A stretch of DNA of 47,305 bases from Elusimicrobia bacterium GWF2_62_30 (lineage in GTDB: Bacteria > Elusimicrobiota > Elusimicrobia > Elusimicrobiales > UBA9959): positions 1 to 47,305 of the forward strand of contig MGUK01000034.1 of the NCBI GenBank assembly GCA_001799995.1, given 5' to 3'. The notes under the pieces were generated by a model, which was given only the letters and a program-made list of their open reading frames with translations, had not been told where the DNA came from and searched no databases. Every line of letters starts with the position of its first letter. Position 1 is the stretch's first letter. Below, piece after piece: positions 8,576 to 17,144 of this stretch. The translations under genes were made by a program, and so were the position numbers.

Positions 8576-8646
8576 ATCCCCCCTATACCCCCCTAAAGCA
8601 TCGAATACGATCCCGCGGATCCGGAGTATTATTACTTCAGGGCCAT

Positions 8647-9828
8647 TTATAGGGAGAGGGTCAACGGTTGCCGGGAGTACCAGTACAGGAACTCGTCCCA
8701 CCCGGAGGCATGGGCCCAGGCCAGCCTTTCGTACGCGTAGTTGTAGGCTGAAGGGATGAAGACGGCTATGCCGCGCGAATCCCCGGAGTGGATGCTGTTG
8801 CGGGTATAGACCACCAGGTCTTTGGTTATATAGTCCTGCAGCGCCCGCCCGGCGGCGGCTACGGCGGGGGATTTCGTGCGCGCGCTTACCAGCCCGGCAA
8901 AATGCCACAGGTCCTTGCTGTCCGGCGCCGCGAACCACTGCGCGTCGTAGATGGCGCCTTTTATAACGTCCCTCTCTCCCGCCGAGACCAGGGCGGCGGC
9001 GAACCCGTCCGCGGCCTTCACCAGGCCCGGCAGCGCCGAGGCTTTAAGCAGGCTTTGGGTGTAATAGCGTTCGTCCGAGCCCTGGTAATGCTCGTAAAAA
9101 CTATCCACCACGGCCCTGCCCAGTTGCTCCGGGGCAAGCTCCGGCGCGGCCGACAGCGCGGCGAGGAACTTGTCGTAGGAATAACCGTCGGCCGGCTCCG
9201 TTTCTTCCGAACCCAGGATGTAGCCGGCGTGGTCCTTTATCTCGTAGGCTACCTCCGCCATCTGCATAAGGCAGGCGTCCGAGGCGTAAAGGTCCGCCCC
9301 GCCCATTTCCTGCAGGGCCAGGGCCAGTTGCTGCGTGGTTATATGGTTGCCGGTCTCGTAGTCGTCCGAGATCCCTTTTGCTCCGCTGCCGTCATATTTT
9401 TCCCAGCCTTTGCCGTGGTTCCAGACTATCAGCATGTATTTCTTCGCGGGATAGGCGGCCTTCGCCCATTTGCCGAACTCGGCCAGGTGGGTGTAATCCC
9501 CCATGTCCGTTTTTTCCTGGCTCCACAGTATGGGGGACGAGATCTTTTTTCCGTCCGCGTCCTTTTTTACCAGGTAGCGGCGCGCGCCCTTCCAGTCCCC
9601 ATCCGCGGAACTGTAGCCGGCCATGCGGCCCAGCTCGGTGACGATATTGACCCTGTCCGAAGAGCCTACCGCCTCCATCTCGTTCATGTCCTTGAGGGCG
9701 GCGCCTTCCAGGTTGTTCTTGCCGTTGAGGAAGACCATTATGGTCCAGTCCTTCGCCGGGGCCTGCCCGGCGTAAAGCCCTGCCGGGAAGGCCAGGGCCG
9801 CTGCGGCGATCAGTGTTTTTATCAGCAT
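8647..9828 (-). CDS. Exported clostripain-family (C11) cysteine protease 1
   Basis: 393-residue exported protease. A signal peptide covers residues 1-20 (cleavage likely after LYA). The C11 core begins at WTIMVFLNGKNNLE. The catalytic dyad is His138 in VWNHGKGW and Cys186 in SDACLMQ. Clostripain cleaves after arginine in known members, but specificity here is unproven. The start at 9828 has a perfect AAGGAG 5 bases upstream. The frame stays open for 45 more codons to an ATG at 9963 that encodes a second signal-like sequence and lies 9 bases after the stop of the preceding gene. It is the second gene of a two-gene operon with the exported protein at 9973, and is paralogous to the protease at 23698. 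Confidence 0.86.
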   Translation of the reverse strand: MLIKTLIAAAALAFPAGLYAGQAPAKDWTIMVFLNGKNNLEGAALKDMNEMEAVGSSDRVNIVTELGRMAGYSSADGDWKGARRYLVKKDADGKKISSPILWSQEKTDMGDYTHLAEFGKWAKAAYPAKKYMLIVWNHGKGWEKYDGSGAKGISDDYETGNHITTQQLALALQEMGGADLYASDACLMQMAEVAYEIKDHAGYILGSEETEPADGYSYDKFLAALSAAPELAPEQLGRAVVDSFYEHYQGSDERYYTQSLLKASALPGLVKAADGFAAALVSAGERDVIKGAIYDAQWFAAPDSKDLWHFAGLVSARTKSPAVAAAGRALQDYITKDLVVYTRNSIHSGDSRGIAVFIPSAYNYAYERLAWAHASGWDEFLYWYSRQPLTLSL

Positions 9829-9972
9829 GGGGACTCCTTTTATGTAGTTCAATGACACATAAACTTCTTTCAGCTTTTCAGGAGCGATGACCTGCGCGGC
9901 CGACGCGCCAGCGAGGATGGGCAGAATGAGCGCGAGCAGGCCGTAAATGGTTTTCCTTTTCATGATCCCCGT

Positions 9973-11079
9973 TTAGAACACCTTGCCCAGCAGGCCCTGC
10001 AGCAGCTGGCCGAACTCCAGCACATAGGTCTGGGTCTGCGGAATGTAAGCCAACTGCACGTGGGCCGGGATGAGCAGGGCGGAAAGCGCGCCTATGCCCG
10101 CCTGGGTAAGGGCGCTGTTCCAGGACATGGGGTTCTGCATCGTGCCCTGCCCGGTGGCCAAGCCGTTGAAGGTCCACCAGAACCAGCCCACGCCGTTCTC
10201 GCGGCAGTACGCCATGCTGCCGGGGCCGTCCCAGTTGGACCCCAGCTGCAGCAGGCCGGTTTCGGCTATGCCGTAGAACGCTATGTCGCAGCCGCCGGTC
10301 CACCAGAGCGTCATGAAGGACATGGCGGCCTCGGGGCTGATGTTGTTCCAGAGGTACGCCGTGGTGGCGCCCTGGAAGGTTACCTGCATCACCCGGTAAG
10401 GCAGGGTAGCGCCCAAGGTCCGGTTGAAGAAGTTGAAGAGCAGGTAGTCGAACAGCGCGAAGATGCCGGCCGCGCCGAAGGCCGCCCCTATCTGCGCCAG
10501 GTAGCCGGAGTTCGGGTGGTTGTTGGTGAGGAGGGTGCTCTGCAGGAAGCCGGGCTTGTGCACGGGGTTCTGCTGGTTATTGCCGGTGAAAGTTCCCTGG
10601 CCCAGCTGGTTCGAGAGGTTCAGCAGCGAAGAGGTGGGGTAGACGGGGTCGACATAGGGCTGGGTGGAGAGGGGTACCATGTAGCTGGTAAGGGGGGGAG
10701 GCACGTTGCCCATATTGCCGGTGTTGGGCGGGGGAACGTTCCCGTCCCGGGTTACCGAGCCGTCGAAAGAGTTCCGGAGGTTCTCAAAGGTATGGCGCAT
10801 TTTCTTCAGCTTTTCATATTCTTCGGACTGCCTGTTCAGCTCTCCCAGCGTAACTTTCGGCTTCCCGTCCGGCCCCAGCCCGGAACGCAGCGTGAGCTTG
10901 AGCATGGCCTCTTTTTCTTCATCCGTCATTTCCACCCGCTGCATGACGGGTTCCGGGTAGGTTTTCTCCCCGTTCTGCAAGAGCTCCTGCATGGAGGAGA
11001 GGTCCATTCCCGAAAGGTCCTGGGCCTTTGCCTGCCCGGGGACCGCCGCCAGAACCGCCGCTAATAGTATTTTTTTCAT
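9973..11079 (-). CDS. Exported protein of unknown function
   Basis: 368-residue protein with a signal peptide at 1-19 (MKKILLAAVLAAVPGQAKA). A charged coiled segment (about 45-105) contains a KVTLGELNRQSEEYEKLKK helix. A Pro/Asn/Gly-rich linker (115-190) follows, then a hydrophobic, aromatic C-terminal half with two or three possible membrane segments (about 200-345). I recognise no family. The ribosome-binding site is GGGAG 8 bases upstream. The downstream clostripain frame begins within 10-145 bases, so the two are probably co-expressed. Its upstream region carries copy A of the conserved divergent promoter block. Confidence 0.68.
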   Translation of the reverse strand: MKKILLAAVLAAVPGQAKAQDLSGMDLSSMQELLQNGEKTYPEPVMQRVEMTDEEKEAMLKLTLRSGLGPDGKPKVTLGELNRQSEEYEKLKKMRHTFENLRNSFDGSVTRDGNVPPPNTGNMGNVPPPLTSYMVPLSTQPYVDPVYPTSSLLNLSNQLGQGTFTGNNQQNPVHKPGFLQSTLLTNNHPNSGYLAQIGAAFGAAGIFALFDYLLFNFFNRTLGATLPYRVMQVTFQGATTAYLWNNISPEAAMSFMTLWWTGGCDIAFYGIAETGLLQLGSNWDGPGSMAYCRENGVGWFWWTFNGLATGQGTMQNPMSWNSALTQAGIGALSALLIPAHVQLAYIPQTQTYVLEFGQLLQGLLGKVF

Positions 11080-11121
11080 AACCTTTCTCCCTGCCGTAAG
11101 ATCGCGCTTCCCTTCACTGAT

Positions 11122-11127
11122 AGTATA
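11122..11127 (-). promoter_or_regulatory. -10 box upstream of the exported-protein/clostripain operon
   Basis: TATACT on the minus strand, 43 bases before the ATG at 11079, with no recognisable -35 hexamer at 16-18 bases. This suggests activator dependence. It lies 68 bases from conserved block A, the same distance as at the two sister loci. Confidence 0.45.
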
Positions 11128-11194
11128 GGGCGCGGGGGGCTTTACGGCCTGGGGCGCCGGCCCCGAAAATCCGGCATTTTAGCCCCAGGGATTT

Positions 11195-11261
11195 TGCCTC
11201 TTCGGCTCAGGTATGAATTGTCACTGAAATCCTGAAAATGGTGAACCGCTGCTTCTCTATG
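11195..11261. repeat. Conserved divergent-promoter block, copy A
   Basis: This 67-base block aligns without gaps to 12362-12428 and 18870-18936. Shared landmarks are TGCCTCTT at the left, an A/T-rich centre, GGTGAACC and the right-end GCTTC-CTATG. By hand count it matches copy B at 48 of 67 positions. In copy C the block is the promoter and start codon of a regulator gene. Here the -35 is degraded to TTCGGC and the ATG leads directly into the antisense of the gene at 11271, so the plus-strand promoter function is probably lost. The block may still act as an upstream operator for the minus-strand gene. Confidence 0.75.
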
Positions 11262-11270
11262 AAAAACGGG

Positions 11271-12257
11271 TCACTGGATCAAAGGCAGTACGGACCGGTC
11301 ATACAGGTCCATCATCCCCGTCAGGTCCCCGCTCATGCACGCCGTATAACCTTTCGATGACGGGTCAAAAGGATTATAGGCGAGGCGCTTATCATAACAA
11401 ACGGCGCCCTGCATTTTAGAGGATCTTACGGTGTTATCTATGAGGAAATTACCCGATTTGCCGAACAGGTATTTCTGCGCCTCGGTGATAGAGCCGTACT
11501 TGAGCATAGCAGCGGTCAGCATTGCCGTTACCGCTGTTTTTTCCAGGCCTTTAAGCACGCTGTTGTTGTCAAGCGAGATGATGTTCTCCCGGTAATTCAG
11601 GTTGGTCAGCCCGTCCAGCAGGCTGTTTATTACGCCGCCCATGCCGCACATCATGCCCGCTTCCCCGGGTAGATATCCGCACAGGCCCATCAGCTCCCCG
11701 AATATCCTGCTCTCGGATTTTTTCGGCAGCACCTCGCGCAGCATATCGTCCCGGAAGGCCTTTAAAATGCCCCTGCACACCTCGCCCCTGTCCGGCATCG
11801 GCACGCTGTTGTCGGTCCTGGTGACGACTATGTGCAGGTCCGTCAGGTTATAATACGTGCTTTGCGCTCCCTGGTCTGACAGCCAGGTCTTAACCTCCAT
11901 GCTGGCGCCGAAGGAGCCCGAAAGGTCGTTGTAGTCGTACTGTTCACTTTTGCCTTTCCCGTTGCGGCAGTTGAAGATGACCGCCGAATATTTATCGTTC
12001 GAAGATTTGGGCAGGCCCAGGGCGGGCGGATAACCCGGGCTGTCGGGGAAATTGGCGTAGCCGTTGGGTGTGGTATTTGAAGCGAACTTCGGGTACGGGC
12101 CGTAGCAGTTCCCGTCCCCGCACCCGTATGCGAGGCGATACTCGCGGTTGTAACTCGCGTATTTCCAGGTGTAGATGAAGTCGGAATAGTCGTCTTCGGC
12201 GGCGGCGGTCCCGGCGAATGAAACCGCCAGGAACAGAACTTTTATAATAGTTTTCAT
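11271..12257 (-). CDS. Exported cysteine-rich protein of unknown function
   Basis: 328-residue protein with a signal peptide at 1-20 (MKTIIKVLFLAVSFAGTAAA). The mature part contains about nine cysteines (CGDGNC, FNCRNGKG, VCRGILK, LCGYLPGEAGMMCG, AVCYDK, TACMSG), consistent with disulfides in the periplasm or outside the cell. I recognise no domain. GGAG lies 6-7 bases before the start. Its last codons (RSVLPLI) and downstream sequence recur in degraded form at 12437-12475, so the locus has undergone a local duplication. It belongs to the group of exported genes preceded by the conserved promoter block (copy B). Confidence 0.68.
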   Translation of the reverse strand: MKTIIKVLFLAVSFAGTAAAEDDYSDFIYTWKYASYNREYRLAYGCGDGNCYGPYPKFASNTTPNGYANFPDSPGYPPALGLPKSSNDKYSAVIFNCRNGKGKSEQYDYNDLSGSFGASMEVKTWLSDQGAQSTYYNLTDLHIVVTRTDNSVPMPDRGEVCRGILKAFRDDMLREVLPKKSESRIFGELMGLCGYLPGEAGMMCGMGGVINSLLDGLTNLNYRENIISLDNNSVLKGLEKTAVTAMLTAAMLKYGSITEAQKYLFGKSGNFLIDNTVRSSKMQGAVCYDKRLAYNPFDPSSKGYTACMSGDLTGMMDLYDRSVLPLIQ

Positions 12258-12283
12258 ATCATCTCCCGGTATCCGCTCTCTTT

Positions 12284-12294
12284 AGGATAGGATA
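12284..12294 (-). promoter_or_regulatory. -10 region upstream of the cysteine-rich exported protein
   Basis: The minus strand reads TATCCTATCCT, two overlapping -10-like hexamers, about 30 bases before the ATG at 12257. No good -35 is present. Block B lies 68 bases upstream, the same geometry as at the sister loci. Confidence 0.4.
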
Positions 12295-12361
12295 GCGGGT
12301 CTCTGTGGGTTTTTCACGGGCCGGGTGGCCTAAAGCCGGGGCGCTATCAGGCTGACGTTCC

Positions 12362-12428
12362 TGCCTCTTCGGCTTAGGGAAAGAGCTGCACTAAAATGCG
12401 GGAAAAGGTGAACCTTCGCTTCGCTAGG
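12362..12428. repeat. Conserved divergent-promoter block, copy B
   Basis: Second copy of the 67-base block, matching copy C at about 53 of 67 positions by hand count. It keeps TAAAAT and AAAAGGTGAACC, but its -35 is TTCGGC instead of TTGACT and the final ATG is AGG. No plus-strand gene can therefore start here. It lies 105 bases upstream of the minus-strand start at 12257. Confidence 0.75.
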
Positions 12429-12436
12429 AGCAAGGG

Positions 12437-12475
12437 TCACAGGATCAAAGGCAGAACGGACCTGGCGCTGGAAGA
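12437..12475 (-). pseudogene. Relic of the 3' end of a duplicated exported-protein gene
   Basis: Read on the minus strand, codons SSARSVLPLIL plus TGA match the last codons DRSVLPLIQ plus TGA of the gene at 11271-12257 and lie at nearly the same distance (8 versus 9 bases) from the 67-base block. No further homology is visible upstream. This is best read as the tail of a tandem copy that has otherwise been lost. Confidence 0.55.
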
Positions 12476-12532
12476 CTTGGGCGGGCCCGGCGCCGGGGAT
12501 AACCGGGGCTGCCGGCCCCGCGGTCGTATTGG

Positions 12533-13531
12533 TCAGAATTTCCAGCCCGCCCCGAATCTGAAGTTGTCGCCAAGGACGGTCATCGGTTGAAAAGCCAGGT
12601 CGAGCGAGAGCGCGTTCATGCGCAGGCCCACCCCGGCGGTTATTCCGGCGAGGGTCCCCAGATCCGAGACGGACCTGCTAGTATAACCGAGCCGGGCCGA
12701 AGCCCAGAGCCGTTGGGTAAGGACGCGAGAGCCCTCGGCTCCTAACTTCGCATAGGGCTTCCCTGCATACGGCACCGACACGTCGAGGGCGAGCAGCAGG
12801 CTGCGGTCGTCCTTCCTGCTGCACTCATATGCGAGGGCGGCGGCGAACTGCGCGGGCAGAGATTCGGCTTTTTCTATGAAACGCAGCCGTCCGCCGATAT
12901 TCCGGAACGCTCCCGCCAGGACCAGGTTCCCGCCGCCCGGGCGGAAGGCCGCTCCGCCGTCAAAGGCGAAGGTCGACGCTGACCGGGTTCCCAGATCTTC
13001 ACGGACCGTCTTTAGCGTGGCGCCAAAGGCCGTACGCTTGAACCCCGACCCCCCGCGCTTTATCGATCTTGCTTCCCCAAAGCCTCCGGTCTTGTCTCCG
13101 GACAGGCTCGAAAAGTCACTCCCGTAGGACAGCGCGTAAGCCTCCGAATGCGGAGAGAAGGAACCAAGGTTTTGATTCAAGGCGTTTACCTTGGCCAGAG
13201 GATCCTGGGTCAGGCGCAGCGCGGAAATGGCGAAAACTCCCCGCAGGAGCGGGGCCGGGACGGCGACAGCGAAGAAATCCAGGGCGACGCCGGCCGGCAG
13301 CCGGGTGCGCGAGTAGGAAACCTCCGGGCGGGCCAGCCCCGCCAGGCCCGCCGGGTTCCAGAACGCGGCGTCCGCCTCGCCTGTCACCGCGGTAGAGGCG
13401 TCCGCCAGGCCGAGCGAGCGCGCCCCGGTGCCCAGCGAGAGGAATTGCGCGGCGCTGCTCCCCGCTTCGGCCTGCAGGGCCGCCGGCGCGGCCAGAACGA
13501 GCAGGCAGGAAATGACAATAAAGGTTCTCAT
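12533..13531 (-). CDS. PorV/PorQ-like outer-membrane beta-barrel protein
   Basis: 332-residue protein: signal peptide at 1-21 (MRTFIVISCLLVLAAPAALQA), then the opening typical of PorV/PorQ (UPF0164-like) proteins, AAQFLSLGTGARSLGLADAS and AFWNPAGLAGL. Alternating beta-strands follow to a terminal Phe (GAGWKF), a barrel-insertion signature. In Bacteroidetes, PorV is the shuttle that accepts type IX-secreted cargo by its C-terminal domain. The start is set by signal-peptide position and by the ATGA overlap (13528-13531) with the stop of the upstream cargo-like gene, so the two are translationally coupled. A role in exporting that protein is an inference. Confidence 0.82.
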   Translation of the reverse strand: MRTFIVISCLLVLAAPAALQAEAGSSAAQFLSLGTGARSLGLADASTAVTGEADAAFWNPAGLAGLARPEVSYSRTRLPAGVALDFFAVAVPAPLLRGVFAISALRLTQDPLAKVNALNQNLGSFSPHSEAYALSYGSDFSSLSGDKTGGFGEARSIKRGGSGFKRTAFGATLKTVREDLGTRSASTFAFDGGAAFRPGGGNLVLAGAFRNIGGRLRFIEKAESLPAQFAAALAYECSRKDDRSLLLALDVSVPYAGKPYAKLGAEGSRVLTQRLWASARLGYTSRSVSDLGTLAGITAGVGLRMNALSLDLAFQPMTVLGDNFRFGAGWKF

Positions 13532-16074
13532 CGTATTATCACCACCCTGCGGGTCTTGGTCTGTCCGCCTGATTTGAACGCGGCGTAATAGGTGCCGGAC
13601 GCGGCCTTGCTCCCGGAACGGTTGTTGCCGTCCCACGTCAGCACGCCGCCGGGCGAGGCGGTCCCCTGCCAGACCAGCTCGCCCGCCAAGGTGAAGATCT
13701 TCACGGACGCCGAAGCCTGCAGGTTGGAGAAGGTCAGCGCCGAAGCAAAGTACGCGCTGGCCGGGTCACCGATCTCCCAGGGCTGGGGAAAAACCTGCAC
13801 CGCGGACAGGCTGGAGGCCGGGGTCACCAGCAGCGGCACGAAAAAGGAAAAATGGTCGAGCTGGCTGGTGAAGGTATGCTGCGCGGTGTCCACCGCGGTA
13901 GGCAGCAGGCTCCATTGCGCCGCCGCTTCATCGTAGCGCGCCAGCTGTATGCTCCGCGGGTCGGAGCCCGGGGGGACCTGCGCCGGATCGTAAGTCATGG
14001 TAACGCTCACCAGGCCGGCTGGCTGCAGCCCGCCCGCGGAAAGGTTGAAGCCGGTGCCCAGCTGCCCTCCCGTAAGCGCCGCCTGGTTGGATTCCAGCCC
14101 CGGAAGCAGATACGAGACGTCGGTATTCACGGTGACTATCGTTCCCGCTGGCAGGACGCCGGGCGGAATAGTGACGTTGAGCGAAAGAATAGGGGACAGC
14201 TCCGGGACCAGGTTGAGGGTCAGGCCCTCCGCTGTCATGGTCATTGTAGAGATGGTTTCCTGAACGCCGATGCCGCCGCCGCTGGGGATAATGTCCCGGT
14301 AAGCGGGTTCGATACCGGCGGCCGCGACCACCTCCGGGCGGTACACGTCGTTGTAAAGCACAGTATTGGTGCTCAGCGGGTTGTTGTTCTCGAAAATATA
14401 GTCGTTATAGGTACAGGCCATTGTAGTGGTAATATTTACAGAAACATTCTCCTGAACCGTAATATAGTTACTGGTCTCATCAAGGTAAATGGCTGCCACC
14501 AGGTGACTGCCGGGGCTGGAAGGCGGCGCATAGGAACGGAGATCAGACACATAGTTATACTCGATCCTCGTGCCGGGCTGGGGAGCCAGCGTATAGATGC
14601 CGCTTCCGTCCGAAAGCCTGTTCAGCACCTTATGGATCTTGTTGTAGCTGATGATATTGTTCATGGGCGCCGTGGGTGTTGATACCCAGCTTTTCCAGCC
14701 CCAGCCGACGCTGACACCCGTGTATGGCAGGTCCGAGATCTCGTTATGCTGAACAGTTAAGGAAATGGGAAAGCCGCCGTAGACCCCCACGCTGCCGAAG
14801 TAATCCTGGCCGGTCCTGGAGATCCAGTTATTGGTCACGGCGTTCCGCTGGCAGGTCTCGGGATTCCCGGCCTCACTGTACATCGAAAGTACGGCCACTC
14901 CGCCGCCGGAGATGTCGGTGAACACGCAGCCGTTCACCGTATTGTCGTTATCGCCGGTGTCCATCTTCACGCCCATGCCGCCCATGTGCTGGAAAACATC
15001 GCGTTCGAACAGGATATTTTGCGCACCGGTCAGGTGCACCGCGGCCGGAGGAGTTGTGCCCCCTTCGAGGGTATAGAGCCAGCCCGCCTGCTGTCCCATA
15101 TAGCCGGTATAACTGGGCAACGTCCAGTTGGTATACTCGAAGGTAAGCCCATGGAACTGGATATTGTGCACGGGAATGTCGACCGCCCCCTGAAGGGAGA
15201 CCAGGGTCTCCAGCGAAGGGGCAACGACCACGGCATTGTTTATATCCTCTCCGGAGCGCGGCTTGTAAAACAGCTCGCGGGATTCCGTGTCCAGGAACCA
15301 TTCCCCCGGAGCATCCAGGAACACCAGGGCATTCTCGAAATAGTAAGGCGAACCGTTAAAGATACCGTCCCCGGCATGCCCGGTCCACTGCAATTGCTCT
15401 TCCGCCGCCGGGATAGTCACGTACACCATGGGTAAGTCCTCAAGGGGCGCATTGGTGAACGACTCAATATGCAGCCGCGACGTGTCCCACTGGCGGTCGA
15501 GAACCATCTCGACCGCGCTTAGCCCCGGCCAATTGGCTATCTCGCCGGCGTTTATAACAATGACCTTGTTGATGCTGGACGAACTGACTATGTAGTGGGA
15601 ACTACCCTGATTAGGCGTGCGAGCGCGGACGGCGCGCAGACCGTTGACGTATAATTGGCGGAAGTCGAAGTCTACGTTCGACGCCTTGTAGATGCCGGAG
15701 CCGGCGCTGGTCCAGCCCGTGATAACCTTGCCCCCGCTCAGGCGGGGCCGCTCGCCGGGATAGGACTGGTAAATGATATTGTGCCCGTTGGTCCCGGAAT
15801 CAGAGGCGGTGAAAGTTGTCGAACTTGTCAGCGGGTAGACGCCGCCGCGCAGGTAGACAATGATATCCCCGGTCATGGCGTCGTTCACATCGCTGACCGC
15901 CCCCCGGGCCCCGTCGAGCGTTTTAAACGGCAGAGCCAGCGTGCCGGGGTTTCCATCGCTGCCTTTGGGAGAAACATAATACACCGCCTGTGCGCCGCCG
16001 GGGCTGGCCTGACACAAAGAAACTCCCGCTGTGATAAAACAGCCCGTCAGCAGTAATTTTAAAGTAGAGGACAT
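13528..16074 (-). CDS. Exported right-handed parallel beta-helix protein with FlgD-like C-terminal sorting domain
   Basis: 848-residue exported protein. After a signal peptide (1-24) comes YVSPKGSDGNPGT, the standard opening of right-handed parallel beta-helix proteins, then a helix region to about residue 560 with YNxI/NNxI-type turns, resembling polysaccharide-active enzymes. A beta-sandwich stretch (about 590-755) follows. The last 85 residues form an FlgD-Ig-like domain (VQVFPQPWEIGD ... GELVWQGTASPGGVLTWDGNNRSGSKAASGTY ... RRVVIIR), the kind used as a type IX sorting signal. The start at 16074 has AAGGAG 6 bases upstream; an in-frame ATG 25 codons earlier overlaps the promoter. Substrate and activity are unknown. 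Confidence 0.8.
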   Translation of the reverse strand: MSSTLKLLLTGCFITAGVSLCQASPGGAQAVYYVSPKGSDGNPGTLALPFKTLDGARGAVSDVNDAMTGDIIVYLRGGVYPLTSSTTFTASDSGTNGHNIIYQSYPGERPRLSGGKVITGWTSAGSGIYKASNVDFDFRQLYVNGLRAVRARTPNQGSSHYIVSSSSINKVIVINAGEIANWPGLSAVEMVLDRQWDTSRLHIESFTNAPLEDLPMVYVTIPAAEEQLQWTGHAGDGIFNGSPYYFENALVFLDAPGEWFLDTESRELFYKPRSGEDINNAVVVAPSLETLVSLQGAVDIPVHNIQFHGLTFEYTNWTLPSYTGYMGQQAGWLYTLEGGTTPPAAVHLTGAQNILFERDVFQHMGGMGVKMDTGDNDNTVNGCVFTDISGGGVAVLSMYSEAGNPETCQRNAVTNNWISRTGQDYFGSVGVYGGFPISLTVQHNEISDLPYTGVSVGWGWKSWVSTPTAPMNNIISYNKIHKVLNRLSDGSGIYTLAPQPGTRIEYNYVSDLRSYAPPSSPGSHLVAAIYLDETSNYITVQENVSVNITTTMACTYNDYIFENNNPLSTNTVLYNDVYRPEVVAAAGIEPAYRDIIPSGGGIGVQETISTMTMTAEGLTLNLVPELSPILSLNVTIPPGVLPAGTIVTVNTDVSYLLPGLESNQAALTGGQLGTGFNLSAGGLQPAGLVSVTMTYDPAQVPPGSDPRSIQLARYDEAAAQWSLLPTAVDTAQHTFTSQLDHFSFFVPLLVTPASSLSAVQVFPQPWEIGDPASAYFASALTFSNLQASASVKIFTLAGELVWQGTASPGGVLTWDGNNRSGSKAASGTYYAAFKSGGQTKTRRVVIIR

Positions 16075-16113
16075 CAAAAGCTCCTTCCCGATCAGCGGTA
16101 TATGCCCCATAAT

Positions 16114-16142
16114 AGTATAGTGGACAAATCCGAATGTATCAA
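16114..16142 (-). promoter_or_regulatory. Sigma70-type promoter of the beta-helix/PorV operon
   Basis: On the minus strand: TTGATA (16142-16137), a 17-base spacer, TATACT (16119-16114). Expected transcription start is near 16107, giving a leader of about 33 bases with AAGGAG at 16086-16081. Confidence 0.78.
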
Positions 16143-16185
16143 TGGGCACTCACTTTAACGGTACCTTTGCTTGCGCCCGCCGGTG

Positions 16186-17112
16186 CTAATTATTAGCGGT
16201 AAGCCATGCCAGGGAATAGGTAAAGCCTTCGCTGTTCCCTTTGACGGCCTTGTCGGCGATGATCCGGCCCTCTTTTCCCAGTTCCGCGGCGCGCGCAGTC
16301 GCTGCAAGCCCTGCTTCGGACTCGGTAGCGTAAACCGCGGAGGAGGTTTCCCTGCCGTCCCGCGCCCTGGCGGCATAATGAACGAGCAGCCGCTCCTCCG
16401 CGTCCGAAATTACGGTTTCAGTATCCGCTACGGCGAGCTGCGCGGCTTCGAAGGCGGCGAGGATTGCAAGCTTCCCTTCGGCCGTCACTCCGGTAGAAAC
16501 CGAAGTGAACCGCCGGAAATCGGCTCGCTCCTTTTCGGGCAGGGCGCTGGAGACCTTGTAATAGATGTAATATTTGAAGCCGCTGCCGTCCGTAAGCCTG
16601 ACCGGGCAGACCGCGAACTGCGGGACTATCTCCTCTACCATTGCCGACACTTGAAGCATCCTTTCCCCTGCTTCCCTGCTTGTGGCGTAAAGAGGCGACT
16701 TGAACAGTTTTGCCAGCCCGCCGGTATAGACTATCGAATAGGCATACTTCCCCGTGGCTTCATTCCGCAAAACCCGCCGGTCTACTACCTTAAGCCCGGC
16801 CATTGAAAAACTGCCGGCCCAGGCGCCCAGGTCGGAGTTGGCGTCCTCGAGCGTTTCCTGTTCCGGGCCGAGGAACTCGAACTGCCCGGGAACCGGCGTG
16901 GGCAGCCCCGTGTTGACCGGGAGATATTCTTCCGCTACTTTATGCGCCCCGGGGGAAGGAGCGGCCGGCCCCTGCGCTTCGGCCGGGGAAGGCCATACCA
17001 GGCCTCCCGGGGGAAAGAAATTCTCCCCGGCGGACCGTACCGCCTCGGGGGACGCATAGGCGCAGACAGCTGAAAACACGATCGCCGCGAGGGGAACTGA
17101 TTTTTTCATCAT
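16186..17112 (-). CDS. Exported protein of unknown function (third gene of exported operon)
   Basis: 308-residue protein with a signal peptide (1-20, ending AYA) and a Pro-rich mature N-terminus (about 30-75). The globular part has helices rich in Ala/Glu near the C-terminus. No cysteine pattern or known family is recognised. GGAGG lies 7 bases before the first ATG of MMKK. It is 32 bases from the preceding gene's stop codon, so it completes a three-gene operon running from 18755. Confidence 0.66.
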   Translation of the reverse strand: MMKKSVPLAAIVFSAVCAYASPEAVRSAGENFFPPGGLVWPSPAEAQGPAAPSPGAHKVAEEYLPVNTGLPTPVPGQFEFLGPEQETLEDANSDLGAWAGSFSMAGLKVVDRRVLRNEATGKYAYSIVYTGGLAKLFKSPLYATSREAGERMLQVSAMVEEIVPQFAVCPVRLTDGSGFKYYIYYKVSSALPEKERADFRRFTSVSTGVTAEGKLAILAAFEAAQLAVADTETVISDAEERLLVHYAARARDGRETSSAVYATESEAGLAATARAAELGKEGRIIADKAVKGNSEGFTYSLAWLTANN

Positions 17113-17144
17113 GTAAGAACCTCCGTTTAAGATCTTTCCGGCCG

